The notes: a model not told the origin generated them from the sequence alone. Numbered from the stretch's first letter, positions 11,373 to 21,482 are shown. The stretch is 64,000 nucleotides of DNA from Prochilodus magdalenae (GCA_024036415.1 JAMWET010005018.1:1-64000), one strand, 5' to 3'. Numbers and translations: made by a program.

Positions 11373-11756
11373 TTATATTTTACCTTTAAATACTGTGTTA
11401 CTGTACTTCCCGAACTGTCCACTGTTTATTGGACTGTGACCAGGATGTGATCGGACTGCACGGTGCCAGGTTATGTTGAACAAGACCACAGACTGTTGTT
11501 TGGAGGATGGGGCGGAGTGCACGTTAGGTTGCAGTGCATGCTGGGGACTGTGGTGCAGTGGATTGTGAAGTGGGCTAACAGTAACAGACAGTCTAAATAA
11601 CTTCACAGGCTGGGCTGGATCTTTCTTTTTGTTTGACACATGCGTCCTACGTGAGTGTTTGCTCACTCTGAAGTCGTTTCTGAGCTCGTCTCTAATACTG
11701 AGGACAGCACTGTAGCTAATCTCCTTTCTACCTTCATGGAGTATGTATCTACTCAT
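11373..11756 (-). CDS. Hypothetical conserved frame downstream of gene A
   Basis: A 127-codon minus-strand frame beginning M-S-R-Y-I-L-H-E-G. The frame and most residues are kept in unit B (48330-48674) despite a small in-frame deletion. A splice-acceptor-like TTTTACAG lies directly before the ATG, and CAC|GTAGGA near 11650 could be a donor, so it may be one exon of something larger. The first 40 residues (I-S-Y-S-A-V-L-S-I-R-D-E-L) loosely recall the N-terminal leader of LINE ORFs. It lies 290 bases beyond the deaminase-like gene's stop. I do not recognise a family. Conservation between the two units may simply reflect a recent duplication. Confidence 0.25.
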   Translation of the reverse strand: MSRYILHEGRKEISYSAVLSIRDELRNDFRVSKHSRRTHVSNKKKDPAQPVKLFRLSVTVSPLHNPLHHSPQHALQPNVHSAPSSKQQSVVLFNITWHRAVRSHPGHSPINSGQFGKYSNTVFKGKI

Positions 11757-11996
11757 CTGTAAAAGTCCTCTGATGTAGTGGAGCTATCAGATTCCTGTTT
11801 GGCTGGACCGGGTCCTTCCTGTAATGATGTTGTTGCTAACACTAAAGCTGAGGAGGTAGAGATTTCTGACCATGATGTTACCTGCTCTGACAGAATGAAA
11901 CTTTCATTTCTAATCCGGTTCTTTCATTTCCAGAGGTTAGAACTCTTCCAGCATAAAGCAGGACAAAGGAACAGTGACAAATGGGGTCAGAATTAA

Positions 11997-12012
11997 TTTA
12001 TTAAGATTTATT
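11997..12012 (-). terminator. Twin polyadenylation signals of gene A
   Basis: Two AATAAA hexamers on the minus strand (12012-12007 and 12002-11997), about 40-55 bases after the stop codon at 12050. The distance suits mRNA 3'-end formation for the gene above. Confidence 0.6.
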
Positions 12013-12049
12013 CCAATATAGCCAAATTCAAAGATGGTACAGAGCAGCA

Positions 12050-15000
12050 TCAGGTGGAAGATGGAAGAACAGCATCTGAACAGTTCATATCAGGATCAGT
12101 GATGTCACCAATACAGCCTATAGTGGGTGGATATGGTAGACTCTGCACGCTGTGAATGAGCTGGTCGGTACCTATTCTATTGATTCCTTCACTTAGTCTT
12201 TGATTTAAAAAGGTCCCATATGAACGTTCTAGATTCTCAGCCCACCATTTCAGAAATTCAGATTGAAATATTTCACAGATGGAATTATAGACACTTTCAT
12301 CAACATCCTTAGTAATTAAGGCTCTCAGTGTCTTCTCAAACTCTCCAGATATTTCTATTGCTTTCTCTTCATACTCTTCAAAGGTGTATTGTGGGTCTTG
12401 TGAGATTTTGGGATGAAATTTGTTTATTATTTCTAAGAATGAATGTCTTTTATCTTTGGGAATGTTTTCTTTAATGTAATCGATCAATTCATTTTTCTTA
12501 AACTTAGATGAAGTTTTCATGAGGAATCGGGACTGAAGGTCAGATTCTCTGAGGATTATGTTTCTAGCTAATGACAGTTCCTTGGTGGAAGGGTATTGTT
12601 TGGAAGCATCCTGAAATTTGGAATTATATAGGGTTTTTTTTGTTTCAATAGCTGCTTCAGTATTGGCCAATAATAAATCATCTGTTTTATGTCTAGATGA
12701 GTTTTTCATGAGGAATTTAGATTCGAGTTCCTCCTCTTTGGTAACTGTGACCATGGTGGGTGTAAGGTTTTGGTGGTAATCTGTGTTTTTAATTGGATGG
12801 TGTAAAGAGTCCTGACCAGTATTGTGACTGTCTTCACTGTTTGTTCTAATAACTGGACTCCTTGGTTTATTTGGTGCAAGGGTCAATAACTGATCATCTG
12901 TTTTATGTCTAGATGAGTTTTTCATGAGGAATTTAGATTCGAGATCTTCCTCTTTGGTAACTGTGATCATGGTGGGTGTAAGGTTTTGGTGGTAATCTGT
13001 GTTTTTAATTGGATGGTGTAAAGAGTCCTGACCAGTCTTGTGACTGTCTTCACTGTTTGTTCTAATAACTGGACTCCTTGGTGTATTTGGTGTAAGGGTC
13101 ATTAATGGATCTCTTTTTTTATGTCTAGATGACGGTTTAATGAGGACTGGAGATCTGGGGTCCTCATCATTGTTGACTGGGTTAAGTAGTTTGCTGATAT
13201 TGTTGAAGGGAGGTGAATCAGCACTATAAGAACATTTTCTGTAGGTATGATCAGGTAAACACTTACAGACTGGTCCTGTGGCGCCGTAATATTTTGAGAA
13301 GGTGATGTAAGTCTTAATACCATAACGTCTGTCTAACCTGTCTGATAAACAGATTAACCGAATCATACAGGGCTCAGTATTTTTTCTCCCCATACAGGGA
13401 CTGTTCACGGTGTAGATATACAGCTCACTATATTCAGTAAGCTGATTACCTAGTTTTAGTATTTCAATACGAACCAAATCCTCACTATGAACATTCCCTC
13501 CATCTTTAGGGAAATAGGGACCAAAGGGTTTTGTAAAGGTTCCATCTTTCTTTTTAAAAAAGAAAACCGCATACTGATTTTTCTTCCTCACTTTGTTCTT
13601 ATGTTCCTCTGAAAACAACAACATCATTTCCTCATATTTCCTGATATAGATCTTTCTGATGTAACTTATTGATTGGCTTACTAAATTAGTGATTGACTTA
13701 TTAAAATCATAATCAGTTTGTGTAGTAAAGACTGGATTATTGATTATCTGTAGAATTAGATTAATATATAGTTTCCTGTTAGACAGATCTAGGTACTTTA
13801 CAGAATCAGTACCATAACAGTAATCAAAAAACCCAGATATGTTCCAGTTGTCAAAAGTCACCATCAGAGGCTTCAGCGTTCCAATCCTGTAAAACATTGA
13901 TGAGCTGTATTAATATTTACCCTAAGTAAAAGTAGAAGCATGAAGTTTTAATTAATGTTATAAACGATGAACAGGTTCTGCAGCCACCCTAGTGACCATC
14001 CCACCAGTGGAAAACAACTTAACTTGAGTCACATGAATTGACACACTGAGTGCAAGTGTGTCAATTCTGTGCAGCTGGACAGGCCGACGCCAGATGCTAA
14101 AGATGGGTGGCATCACCTCCTCCTCACTGACCCTTAGCACTGGAGCCCCCCAGGGTTGTGTGCTCAGCCCTCTCTTGTATTCCCTGTATACGCACGACTG
14201 TACAGCCAGACACAGCTCCAATGTCATCATCAAATCTGCAGATGACACTACAGCTGTGGGCCTGATCTCCAATAACAACGAGGAGGCCTACAGAGAGGAG
14301 GTCAGCTTCCTGACACACTGGTCCCGGGAGAATAACCTTTCTCTCAACGTCAACAGGACCAAAGAGCTGATAGTGGACTTCAGGAAGCAGGAGAGAGTGC
14401 ACACCCCCATCACCATCACTGGGGCCGCTGTAGAGAGGGTCAGCAGCTTTAAGCCCCTCGGTGTTCACATCACAGAGGAACTCACATGGACTGAACACAC
14501 CACACGGGTGGTGAAGAAGTCACAGCAGCGCCTCTTCTTCCTCAGACGGCTGAAGAGGTTTCCTCAGAACATTCTACTGTACTGTACATGTGCTGTGGAG
14601 AGCATCTTAACTGGCTCCATCAGCACCCAGTACGGGAACTGCACTGTCAAAACCTCCTGGATTTATAAACCACCTGCTGCCTATATATCCCCTGCATCTA
14701 CCTGCATCTACCTCACAACCTATATAGAAACACATACATCTGTATATACCATATTTTATATATACCATTTATTTGGAAATTGATCCATACTGGTGTGTAG
14801 TGTTTTATTTATATTGTTTGTGTTATTATATATATGGGACTGCATAGGACTGCCACTCTAAAATCTAAGTCTCCTGCACACCTGTGTTGTGACGTAGCAA
14901 TAAACTATATAAAAATGTGAATTCTGCTAACAGAACCTAAGACATCAATATTACAGCGTGATTCATTAGTTTAATCCTGATCAGATTCACCAGGATCATG

Positions 15001-17748
15001 TATTTTACTTACTCCATGTTTTCCATAGTGGCCGGATGGTCAGTGGTGTTCTGAGTGGTGTCCACAGTGGCTGGATGGTCAGTGGTGTTCTGAGTGGTGT
15101 CCACAGTGGCTGGATGGTCAGTGGTGTTCTGAGTGGTGTCCACAGTGGCTGGATGGCCAGTGGTGTTCTGAGTGGTGTCCACAGTGGCTGGATGGTCAGT
15201 GGTGTTCTGAGTGGAGTCCACGCTGTTTGAGCCTTCAGCAGATTCTGCTTCATCATCAGCAGGATTCTCACTCTCGCCGAGTGGACGTCTTTTCCTAAAT
15301 ATCACCATATAGTAAGTATGTTTGATTATTTACTATTAACTAGAAAAGTGCATTTCCTGAAGGAAGCACGGGATGGTTGCGCAGCTTGCTCAGTGAGGAA
15401 CGAGGGATGAGTAAACAAGTGCAGCTCGGTATGACTGTGGATTAATGTCTGGGAGACTGCCCTTAGTGAGTATGTAAAGTTCTGTGCCTCTCGGGTGACT
15501 TTACAGTCGGCTTTAGGTGGATCCAAAAATGACTGGGATTTTATGGGAGGAACGAGGGATGCGAAAAAAGGAGAAATGAACGAGTGCAGTTCTGTTCAAC
15601 ACTGAATGCCTGCTTCGCCCCAAGCCAGTGTATCCAATTTGGAGTTTCTAGGTCGAGCGGGAGCAGAGTAGATAGACAAACAATTTTCCATCCCATTCAT
15701 TCTCTATAATAATAATAACAATAATAATAATAATTTTATATATATATATATATATATATCGGATAACAGTATAGTGTTCAAATGACTTCCAAAGTAACAG
15801 CTGCCTTTTCACTCTGTGATAAAGTTCTTCTGACTAAATTGGTCATGTATGTCTTATGAGCTTAAATAAAACATTTCATTAAAGTAAAACACAAACTAAT
15901 TTTGTTTCTAATTGTAATATGGAGGGAGACGAGGAGGAAGGATGTGAGTGCCAGTATAACATTTAATAAGGACCGTATGACTAGAAACAGAAAACAAAAA
16001 CTTTAGAAATAAAAGAAAAGAAAAGATCCCAGAGTACAATGACCAGAGTCAAAGCAACCAACAGAGAGACCAAACACCTAGCAAGCACCAAGGAAACCAC
16101 CGGGAGACTAAACACACAAGGAGTAACAAGGAACACCTGGGAAGGGGCGGAGCTGCAAACTAGGAACGGGTTAGGGACATGAGATGAGGGCGGAGAGAGG
16201 AGGAGCTATAAACCAGAACAAGCAGAAACACAGGAGAACAATAGGCACATGGAAGTAATGAGAGAAACAGAGAAAAACAGGGACCAACAGAGGCTAGACA
16301 GGATGTGACAATGACTAGTCACATGACATCATAAATAAACTGAACTAATTCTGAGATCATATTTAATTAAAATAGTAAATTACAGTAAATCTAGAAACAG
16401 TTTCCAAGTGAAGCTGGACGATCCTGCGGAGTCCTCATTACGGAGGTCATATACTCCTCACATTCAGCTTCTTATTCATACTCTAATACTCAGACACGAG
16501 TCTGATCTGTGAAGAATCCTTCACCAGGTACTAAAACATGTCTGTCCTGATTCAGGAATAAGCTGGAGGGTCAGAAGATACCGGATCATCTAGAACTCTT
16601 ACTATTCCCAGTTATTCCCAGTGTTGTGCTTAAATCAAGCTAATATTTCAGTCGTTCTGTAAACAGTTAAACCCGGAGAGGTGATCTAGAACCGGAGGAG
16701 GAGGAACATTAATAGAAATGTTCTGTTGTCCAGTCAGACTCCAGGTCAGTGATGCTCAGGAATGTCTTACCTGGGCTGCTGCTCAGGTGCGCAGTCCTCT
16801 GTAGGAGATGGGCTACGCTTCAGGGAAGCCTGAGATGGAGGGAGATGATTAAACATCAAACAGAGAAATGCATAAACGGATATTTTACTGGATATTTATA
16901 CTGTGGGGTCAGGGCACACCCAGGCACACCTCGGGGGATAAAACCTGGGGCACACCCGGGGCACACTTGGGCACACCCGGTGCACCCCTGGTGTTAGGTG
17001 TTAAGCATGTAAGCTAACAGCTGAAGCTGAGTGCTAGACTGAAGCAGACCTCCATCTTTCTCCTTTTGTTTTGGGCACCAATCCTGCTGAAGTCTGGACC
17101 AGCTGATTTACATCATTAGCATAACCTGGTACTACCGATCCGCTCCGGAACCTGAGCCCGTTATTATCTATATGGACTAATAACTATGACCGTCCATTTA
17201 AAAAGGCTTTATTACTTAAAATGCCTCAAAGTTTCATAGCACTGGCTTTGGAACAAAACCTCGTATCTCCACAATGAGAACTCTACAGGAGGACAAAACA
17301 TACCTCACTCCTAATGTAAGCCAGTGTAGATGGAAAGTCATTTTGGGCCATTTCTTTTACTTTGGAATGATAATTACTCACAATGTAAAGAACAACCTAA
17401 AGGGCCGAGTACGGAACCCGGCGGTACACCACTGTGAACTTCACCATTGCAAGCATTAGAGTAATTGCTAAAGGCCGTAAATACAGCAAGTTTGAACAAG
17501 ACTTAAATGCTTTGATGCCGACACCACTGTATCATAATCGTGGTGGGGAATTTGTAAGCTATTAGAATTTAAATCAACTGAAAGTTTCAGGGTTTTTAGA
17601 GTTTTTATAGTGAATATATATTTAATCAGTTTAGTGTTAAATATAGCTAATTACTGAATCTGTAGATATCAGACCCCAATTAAACTTTCACCAACACACA
17701 CAAACGAACTACCAGTGATTACTGATCACAGGAACTCGCACTCACCAT
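12050..17748 (-). CDS. Putative interferon-inducible deaminase-fold protein, copy A (spliced)
   Basis: Four exons with GT-AG introns give a 726-residue protein: 17748-17746 (only the ATG), 16829-16771, 15294-15013 and 13886-12050. All phases agree. Domains: residues 2-25 are Ser/Pro-rich, ending in the basic P-R-K-R-R-P. About residues 46-110 hold five T-V-D-T-T-Q-N-T-T-D-H-P-A repeats. About residues 116-330 are a globular domain with H248-S-E250 and S-P-C279-x8-C288, each preceded by a predicted beta strand. That matches the H-x-E and PC-C zinc/catalytic pattern of cytidine-deaminase-fold enzymes, with a longer gap between the cysteines. About residues 385-528 are two 72-residue repeats, and a helical tail follows. 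The promoter carries an ISRE. A nucleic-acid deaminase acting in antiviral defence is inference; a non-catalytic relative is possible. The near-identical twin is at 48968-53573. Confidence 0.72.
12649..13078 (-). repeat. Coding 216-bp tandem repeat in gene A, two units
   Basis: Each unit encodes 72 residues running from R-S-P-V-I-R-T-N-S-E-D to L-L-T-L-x-P-N-K-P. A partial unit precedes them, and a degenerate motif (L-Q-S-R-F-L-M-K-T-S-S-K) follows in the C-terminal domain. Gene B has four units. Confidence 0.85.
13970..14665 (+). mobile_element. L2-type LINE fragment in intron 3 of gene A
   Basis: A plus-strand piece of the second half of a LINE reverse transcriptase. [12 protein letters not shown] at about 14140-14175, A-D-D-T-T at about 14233-14250, and the thumb motif Q-Q-R-L-F-F-L-R-R-L near 14520-14550 are readable in one frame from 14058. 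It is truncated at both ends. Unit B lacks it: its sequence departs right after the shared GAGTGCAAG. It lies antisense to the host gene. Confidence 0.8.
15028..15222 (-). repeat. 39-bp coding VNTR in exon 3 of gene A, five units
   Basis: Exact 39-base period (13 residues, T-V-D-T-T-Q-N-T-T-D-H-P-A), five units. Gene B has two units, and the exon-length difference (282 versus 165) is exactly three units. Confidence 0.92.
15707..15760. repeat. (TAA)n and (TA)n microsatellite in intron 2 of gene A
   Basis: Simple AT-rich repeat: ATAATAATA units followed by a TA run. Confidence 0.85.
15913..16310 (-). mobile_element. Possible solo LTR in intron 2 of gene A
   Basis: Read on the minus strand it begins TGTCACATCC and ends CCATATTACA. 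It has a TATAG-like box in the middle and an ATTAAA-like polyadenylation region near the end, as LTRs do. No matching target duplication is evident. Unit B has a much shorter intron 2 without it, so it is an insertion younger than the duplication. Confidence 0.45.
16912..16990. repeat. GC-rich GGGCACACC minisatellite
   Basis: Degenerate repeats of a 10-12 base GGGCACACCC unit in intron 1 of gene A. The same array sits in unit B at about 52612-52680. Confidence 0.7.
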
Positions 17749-18026
17749 GAAGCGTGCCCTGGTTCTCCCGGGTGGAGGGCCGGGACAGGACGAAGGCAGA
17801 TTACACCGGTGTGTAATCAGTTCTACAGGGCCGTCTATATCACTGTTCTTTATAACTGTAGGTTCTAGATCAGTCAGGAATCCACTGTTTGTCCTGTCCC
17901 AGCCCTCGGTCAGTGTCCTCTTACACCTGTTTAGTGAAGAGGAGCTGAAGGATTCTTTATTAGTGAAAATGGTGATCAGTCTGGATGAGGAAGAGGTGAT
18001 AGCCCGGCTGTGGCTGGGGCTAGCGG

Positions 18027-18088
18027 TTTTATAGTCTTACCTGACGTCAGCACCATAAAGACGGGTGGAGACTCTGAGTTTCTGTTTC
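18027..18088 (-). promoter_or_regulatory. Promoter of gene A: ISRE, CRE and TATA box
   Basis: In minus-strand order there is GAAACAGAAACT at 18088-18077, a perfect interferon-stimulated response element core (GAAANNGAAACT). The palindromic CRE TGACGTCA follows at 18042-18049, then TATAAAA at 18033-18027. Transcription would start near 18000. The resulting leader of about 255 bases contains no upstream ATG before the start codon at 17748. All three sites are kept in unit B with the same spacing. Confidence 0.7.
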
Positions 18089-18340
18089 TGAGTAAGGGAA
18101 ACCTCTGCTACACCGCTCTGTCTGCTGTAGATGGAGATGTGAGCTGAACTGAAACCAGAACAGGTTCTGGTGATTACTCCAAATCCGCAGTACAAGGTGC
18201 GCCTCTCTAATCTTGGGTTTATCTGAAGTTCCTGGAGATACGGCCACAGTTTAAACTCACCTCCAGATCAGTTTTTATGAATATATAAACTTTAAATCTT
18301 TAACGGTGAGAGTATTGGAACTGCTGTAGCCGCTAACCCC

Positions 18341-18440
18341 TGTAGTACAGTACTAACCTCTGTAGTACAGTACTAACCTCTGTAGTACAGTACTAACCCC
18401 TGTAGTACAGCACTAATCCCTGTGGTACAGTGTTACTCTC
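18341..18440. repeat. 20-bp minisatellite, five copies
   Basis: Exact 20-base period of TGTAGTACAGTACTAACCTC, with the last unit degenerate. It lies at the upstream edge of duplicated unit A. Confidence 0.9.
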
Positions 18441-19334
18441 TATTTAACACAGTTTTAAACTGGTCCTTTATCCTTCTGGGTCAGGGGGTGCTGGAGCCCA
18501 TCCCAGTGCTCACTGTGCAGAAGATAGGAAGGACGCTGGTAGAGAACAAGTACAGCACAGTAGGTACAGGCCCAGCGTGCAGTGTTGCTCCTTTACTGCT
18601 GTTTATTTGCTTGTTGTTCAGAATAACTGTGATGCTACGTGACGATCTCTAAAGGAGACTGTGATTGTTTTATTGGCAGGATTTACAACTGGGCATGGAC
18701 CTGAGGAATCTGACTAATGGGCCAATTAAGAAGCAGTAAAACTGGACTTTCTGGTACAGTCTCCTGACAGCTGCAGCCTAAGTTTTGTTTTCCTCTGAAT
18801 GTTTTCCAGTTATTGTTGCTGGAACTGTAGGAAGGTTTCAGGTTTAATTCAGTCTCTCGGGTCATAACCCTATACCTTTCACACAGGTGGTAAAAGTGAT
18901 AGGTGTATTATTTGAAGTCAGACTAAATACTGGCCTGACAATTTTATAAATTAGCATACATGGTTCACTCCGATGTTTGGTCACTTGGTAATAAAACTTA
19001 AATATTTGCGCCTCCATCTGGATGTTTTCTTTGTTTTGTTTTTATATTTTGTCTAAAGTCAGTTATTCTCTTGAGGTCACAGGAACATCCAGCTGTTTGG
19101 AGAGAATTCCTGCAGTGTTCATGTTGATCAGGACTCTCTGCTTTTCATTCTCTCTTCTATGTTCAGTGTGACACAAAACCAAATAGATTGGGCTCCACTG
19201 TGAATCAAAGAAATGCATGTTTCATAATAAAAGATGTGAGCTCACGGAAAAATAGAAATTAAAAATAGTTCCCTGAAACAAACATACTCCACAACATGTT
19301 TTTGTGTAAACATCATCTTCATATTTTGTCTCCT
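18441..19334. other. No gene seen
   Basis: AT-rich sequence with only short unsupported frames; no element or RNA gene was recognised. Confidence 0.5.
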
Positions 19335-19990
19335 TTTTCGATTAATCCTTTTTAGTGTACCATATGGTCTGCTGTAACTTCTGTCTCTTAGTGGACTAGA
19401 TATCTGTATTCTTGTCCAAATTCATGAACAGCTAATCCCTGAATGAACTAGACCACAATAACAATGACTTGCAGGATTCAGGAGTGGTGCTGCTTTATAC
19501 TGTAGTGAGTAATTCACCTTTAACTGGAGATGCTCAGATTTATTTTCTGTAAATTAGATTATTAATAAATAATTAACACTCTTATAGTAAAAGTTTTGCT
19601 ATTAAAGTCCAAACAGTCATACATCCTAAGTAATATTTTGCTTTTCTCTTAAGTAGATTTTGAGATTTTCTATTTGTAGGGTAAGGGTCTTGCCTTCCTC
19701 AGCAGCAGTTAACATTTCATCTTGTGGTAGAAATATTTTTTTCTTTATATTTAATTAGTTACTTTAAAACCTGGTGTTTCATATCACCTAATTCCAGAGC
19801 AGCACTGTGATCAGGACAAAAGTCTTTTATTCTCATTTGTTGCTGCATAAAATTTTACAGTTTAAACTGAAATTAGTCAGACTACACGAACATTAACTTG
19901 GTAAAATCAAATTTGACTTTAATTAGTGCAAGTTGGGCTCATTTTTGCCTTTCTTTCTTCCACAGGTTCATGGGGCCACCTTTTATCTGA
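19335..19990 (+). repeat. Block repeated at 60058-60720
   Basis: Begins TTTTCGATTAATCC and matches the later block in the same orientation across most of its length (for example GGACTAGATATCTGTATTC and the AGCAGCACTGTGATCAGGAC region). It is non-coding. It may be the far end of the segmental duplication or an unnamed dispersed repeat. Confidence 0.75.
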
Positions 19991-20130
19991 TTTACTGTGG
20001 CTGGTCTGTAGCCGGTATGGTCCCTCCAGTGGGATTTACTGTGGCTGGTCTGTAGCCCATATGGTCCCTCCTGTGGGATTTACTGTGGGTGGTCCGAAGT
20101 CTGTACAGTCCCTCCAGTGGGATTTACTGT
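19991..20130. repeat. 45-bp minisatellite, about three copies
   Basis: Repeats of TTTACTGTGGCTGGTCTG plus a variable remainder ending TCCCTCCAGTGGGA. Confidence 0.8.
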
Positions 20131-20489
20131 GGTCTGAGCTCCTGTCCATCATAGACGTCCATGAGCACTTGATGAGCTGTTTACAAAGCAGCTAGCTGAG
20201 GATGGTGGAAGCATTTCACGATATCCTTGCAAGTGTTTAGGAAACGGGATGTAATGCTGCAGGACATCAGGGACACCAGCATCCTCACACACTTCAAAAC
20301 CAAGGGAGAGATGACCACGGTAAAACTGAGAGACTGCACACCTCACCAAACCAAGAAGATCCTTGTTGGGATGAACAGAACACCACCACTACCACCTCAG
20401 GAGACATTGTGGTTAATGAATGGTTCCTTTCCTTCTTTGTAATACGTCGTGGGGAATCTGCTACTTGGTTTAAACTACTGTTTAACATA

Positions 20490-20810
20490 TTATGAAATGT
20501 TAAATTCAGCAGTAAATAAACATGGATTTATTAATCACCAGAATGTGATTGTCGTATTCAAGTCTCTTCTCTGTCTAGAAAGTCTCCACTTACACTTAAC
20601 CAGGGATGATCATCATGTTGCATATGACTCTACATGCGATTTGTATGTATAAAGGGCTGTTATTTTTGTTTAAGCCACCGGGTGCCACCTGGTGCCAGCA
20701 GAGGGCAGCAACAGCACACATCCAGAGCAACCAAGAGCTACATCTGCCTCAATCAGCTGGAGGAGACACCTTCAATGAGAGGCAGCTAAAAAAATCTAAA
20801 CAAAAGACAC
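20490..20810 (+). repeat. Local repeat, first copy (second at 22355-22770)
   Basis: Starts AATGTTAAATTCAGCAGTAA and ends near a GAGAGGCAGCTAA motif. Both copies share the sequence GTGCCAGCAGAGGGCAGCA. The second copy has an extra insert of about 100 bases. Non-coding; family not recognised. Confidence 0.75.
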
Positions 20811-20819
20811 TCATCTACT

Positions 20820-20960
20820 TACTGAACACTCTTACTGTGTTTTATTCTCTAAACACAGTCAACACTCTCATAACGCTTCCTGTTGAGTGATCTGCATTGT
20901 TCACTCTTTAAAAGGTCCCATAAAAAGGTGCTTGAGCAACAATAAGAACCATTAGTACCG
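20820..20960 (+). repeat. Repeat also present at 41440-41575
   Basis: Shares CACAGTCAACACTCTCATAA and the following CGCTTCCTGTTG block with the flank of the large satellite array at 41.4 kb. Another satellite-like relic lies 500 bases downstream, so the two loci appear related. Confidence 0.65.
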
Positions 20961-21482
20961 TTAAGAACTATGTTTGTAAACTGAGAAGAACAAGAACCTT
21001 TTAGAATGAAAAAGTGAAAGTTCTTCACCCTCGCATATCTCATTTTCACACATGGATTTCTGCTTTACTATCCACTGAAAGGTTCTGTAGGGAATGATAA
21101 TTAGGATGTCACTAGATGTTCTACACTCTTGTTCTAAACCCGCTGTCATACGGAGAACAGCCTGAAGGTGTTTCCTTACACTGTTCGCGACTGTATGTGA
21201 CTAATAATGAGAAACCTGAAGAACTTTATTACAGTGGTGAAGGGTAATTTAACATCATGCCATTTGGACTCTGTAACGAACCGGTCTGAACTGTCCAATC
21301 ACCTGTAGAGACATCTGTGGCTGTCCCCTAAAACCAATCTGAAATCAGAATAGATCATCTATCACAGATTATCATAATCAGAGATGATCACATCACCTAA
21401 GTGATTCATGTGGTCCATGATTTTCAACCTAAGTGTGAAGACTTATGCCTGCATCTGAGAGATCATCCGATATCGGGCACAG

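Larger units (their letters stand above)
10680..18340. repeat. Segmental duplication, unit A
   Basis: From the T-G-T-G-T-G-A-A-C block near 10680 to about 18340, the sequence closely matches 47885-54135 in the same orientation. The match covers the gene's downstream flank, all four exons, parts of the introns, the promoter and about 250 bases upstream of it. Insertions present only here include a LINE fragment (13970-14665), a possible solo LTR (15913-16310) and an unassigned block near 17200-17560. The stretch 10680-11290 holds no gene I can support. Confidence 0.88.

Noticed and set aside
11778..11996. Plus-strand 72-codon frame, also in unit B at 48696
   Set aside because: Shared only because of the recent duplication; it lies over the gene's 3' flank and polyadenylation region, with no coding signature.
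13886..13897. Start of gene A at the M-F-Y-R codons (and 51265 in gene B)
   Set aside because: These codons cover a TTTTACAG splice acceptor. The frame continues in phase from upstream exons with consensus donors in both copies.
15913..16310. Confident LTR call with target duplication
   Set aside because: The flanking bases (CTAAT and ATGAC) do not match, so it is kept only as a candidate.
17274..17459. 61-codon frame in intron 1 of gene A
   Set aside because: Absent from unit B and inside an inserted-looking block; no recognisable domain.
17747..18034. Plus-strand 95-codon frame over exon 1
   Set aside because: It is antisense to the gene's leader, and the promoter elements and splice donor are on the minus strand.
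18341..18440. CRISPR-like array of regular repeats
   Set aside because: Head-to-tail 20-base minisatellite without spacers, in a eukaryotic context.
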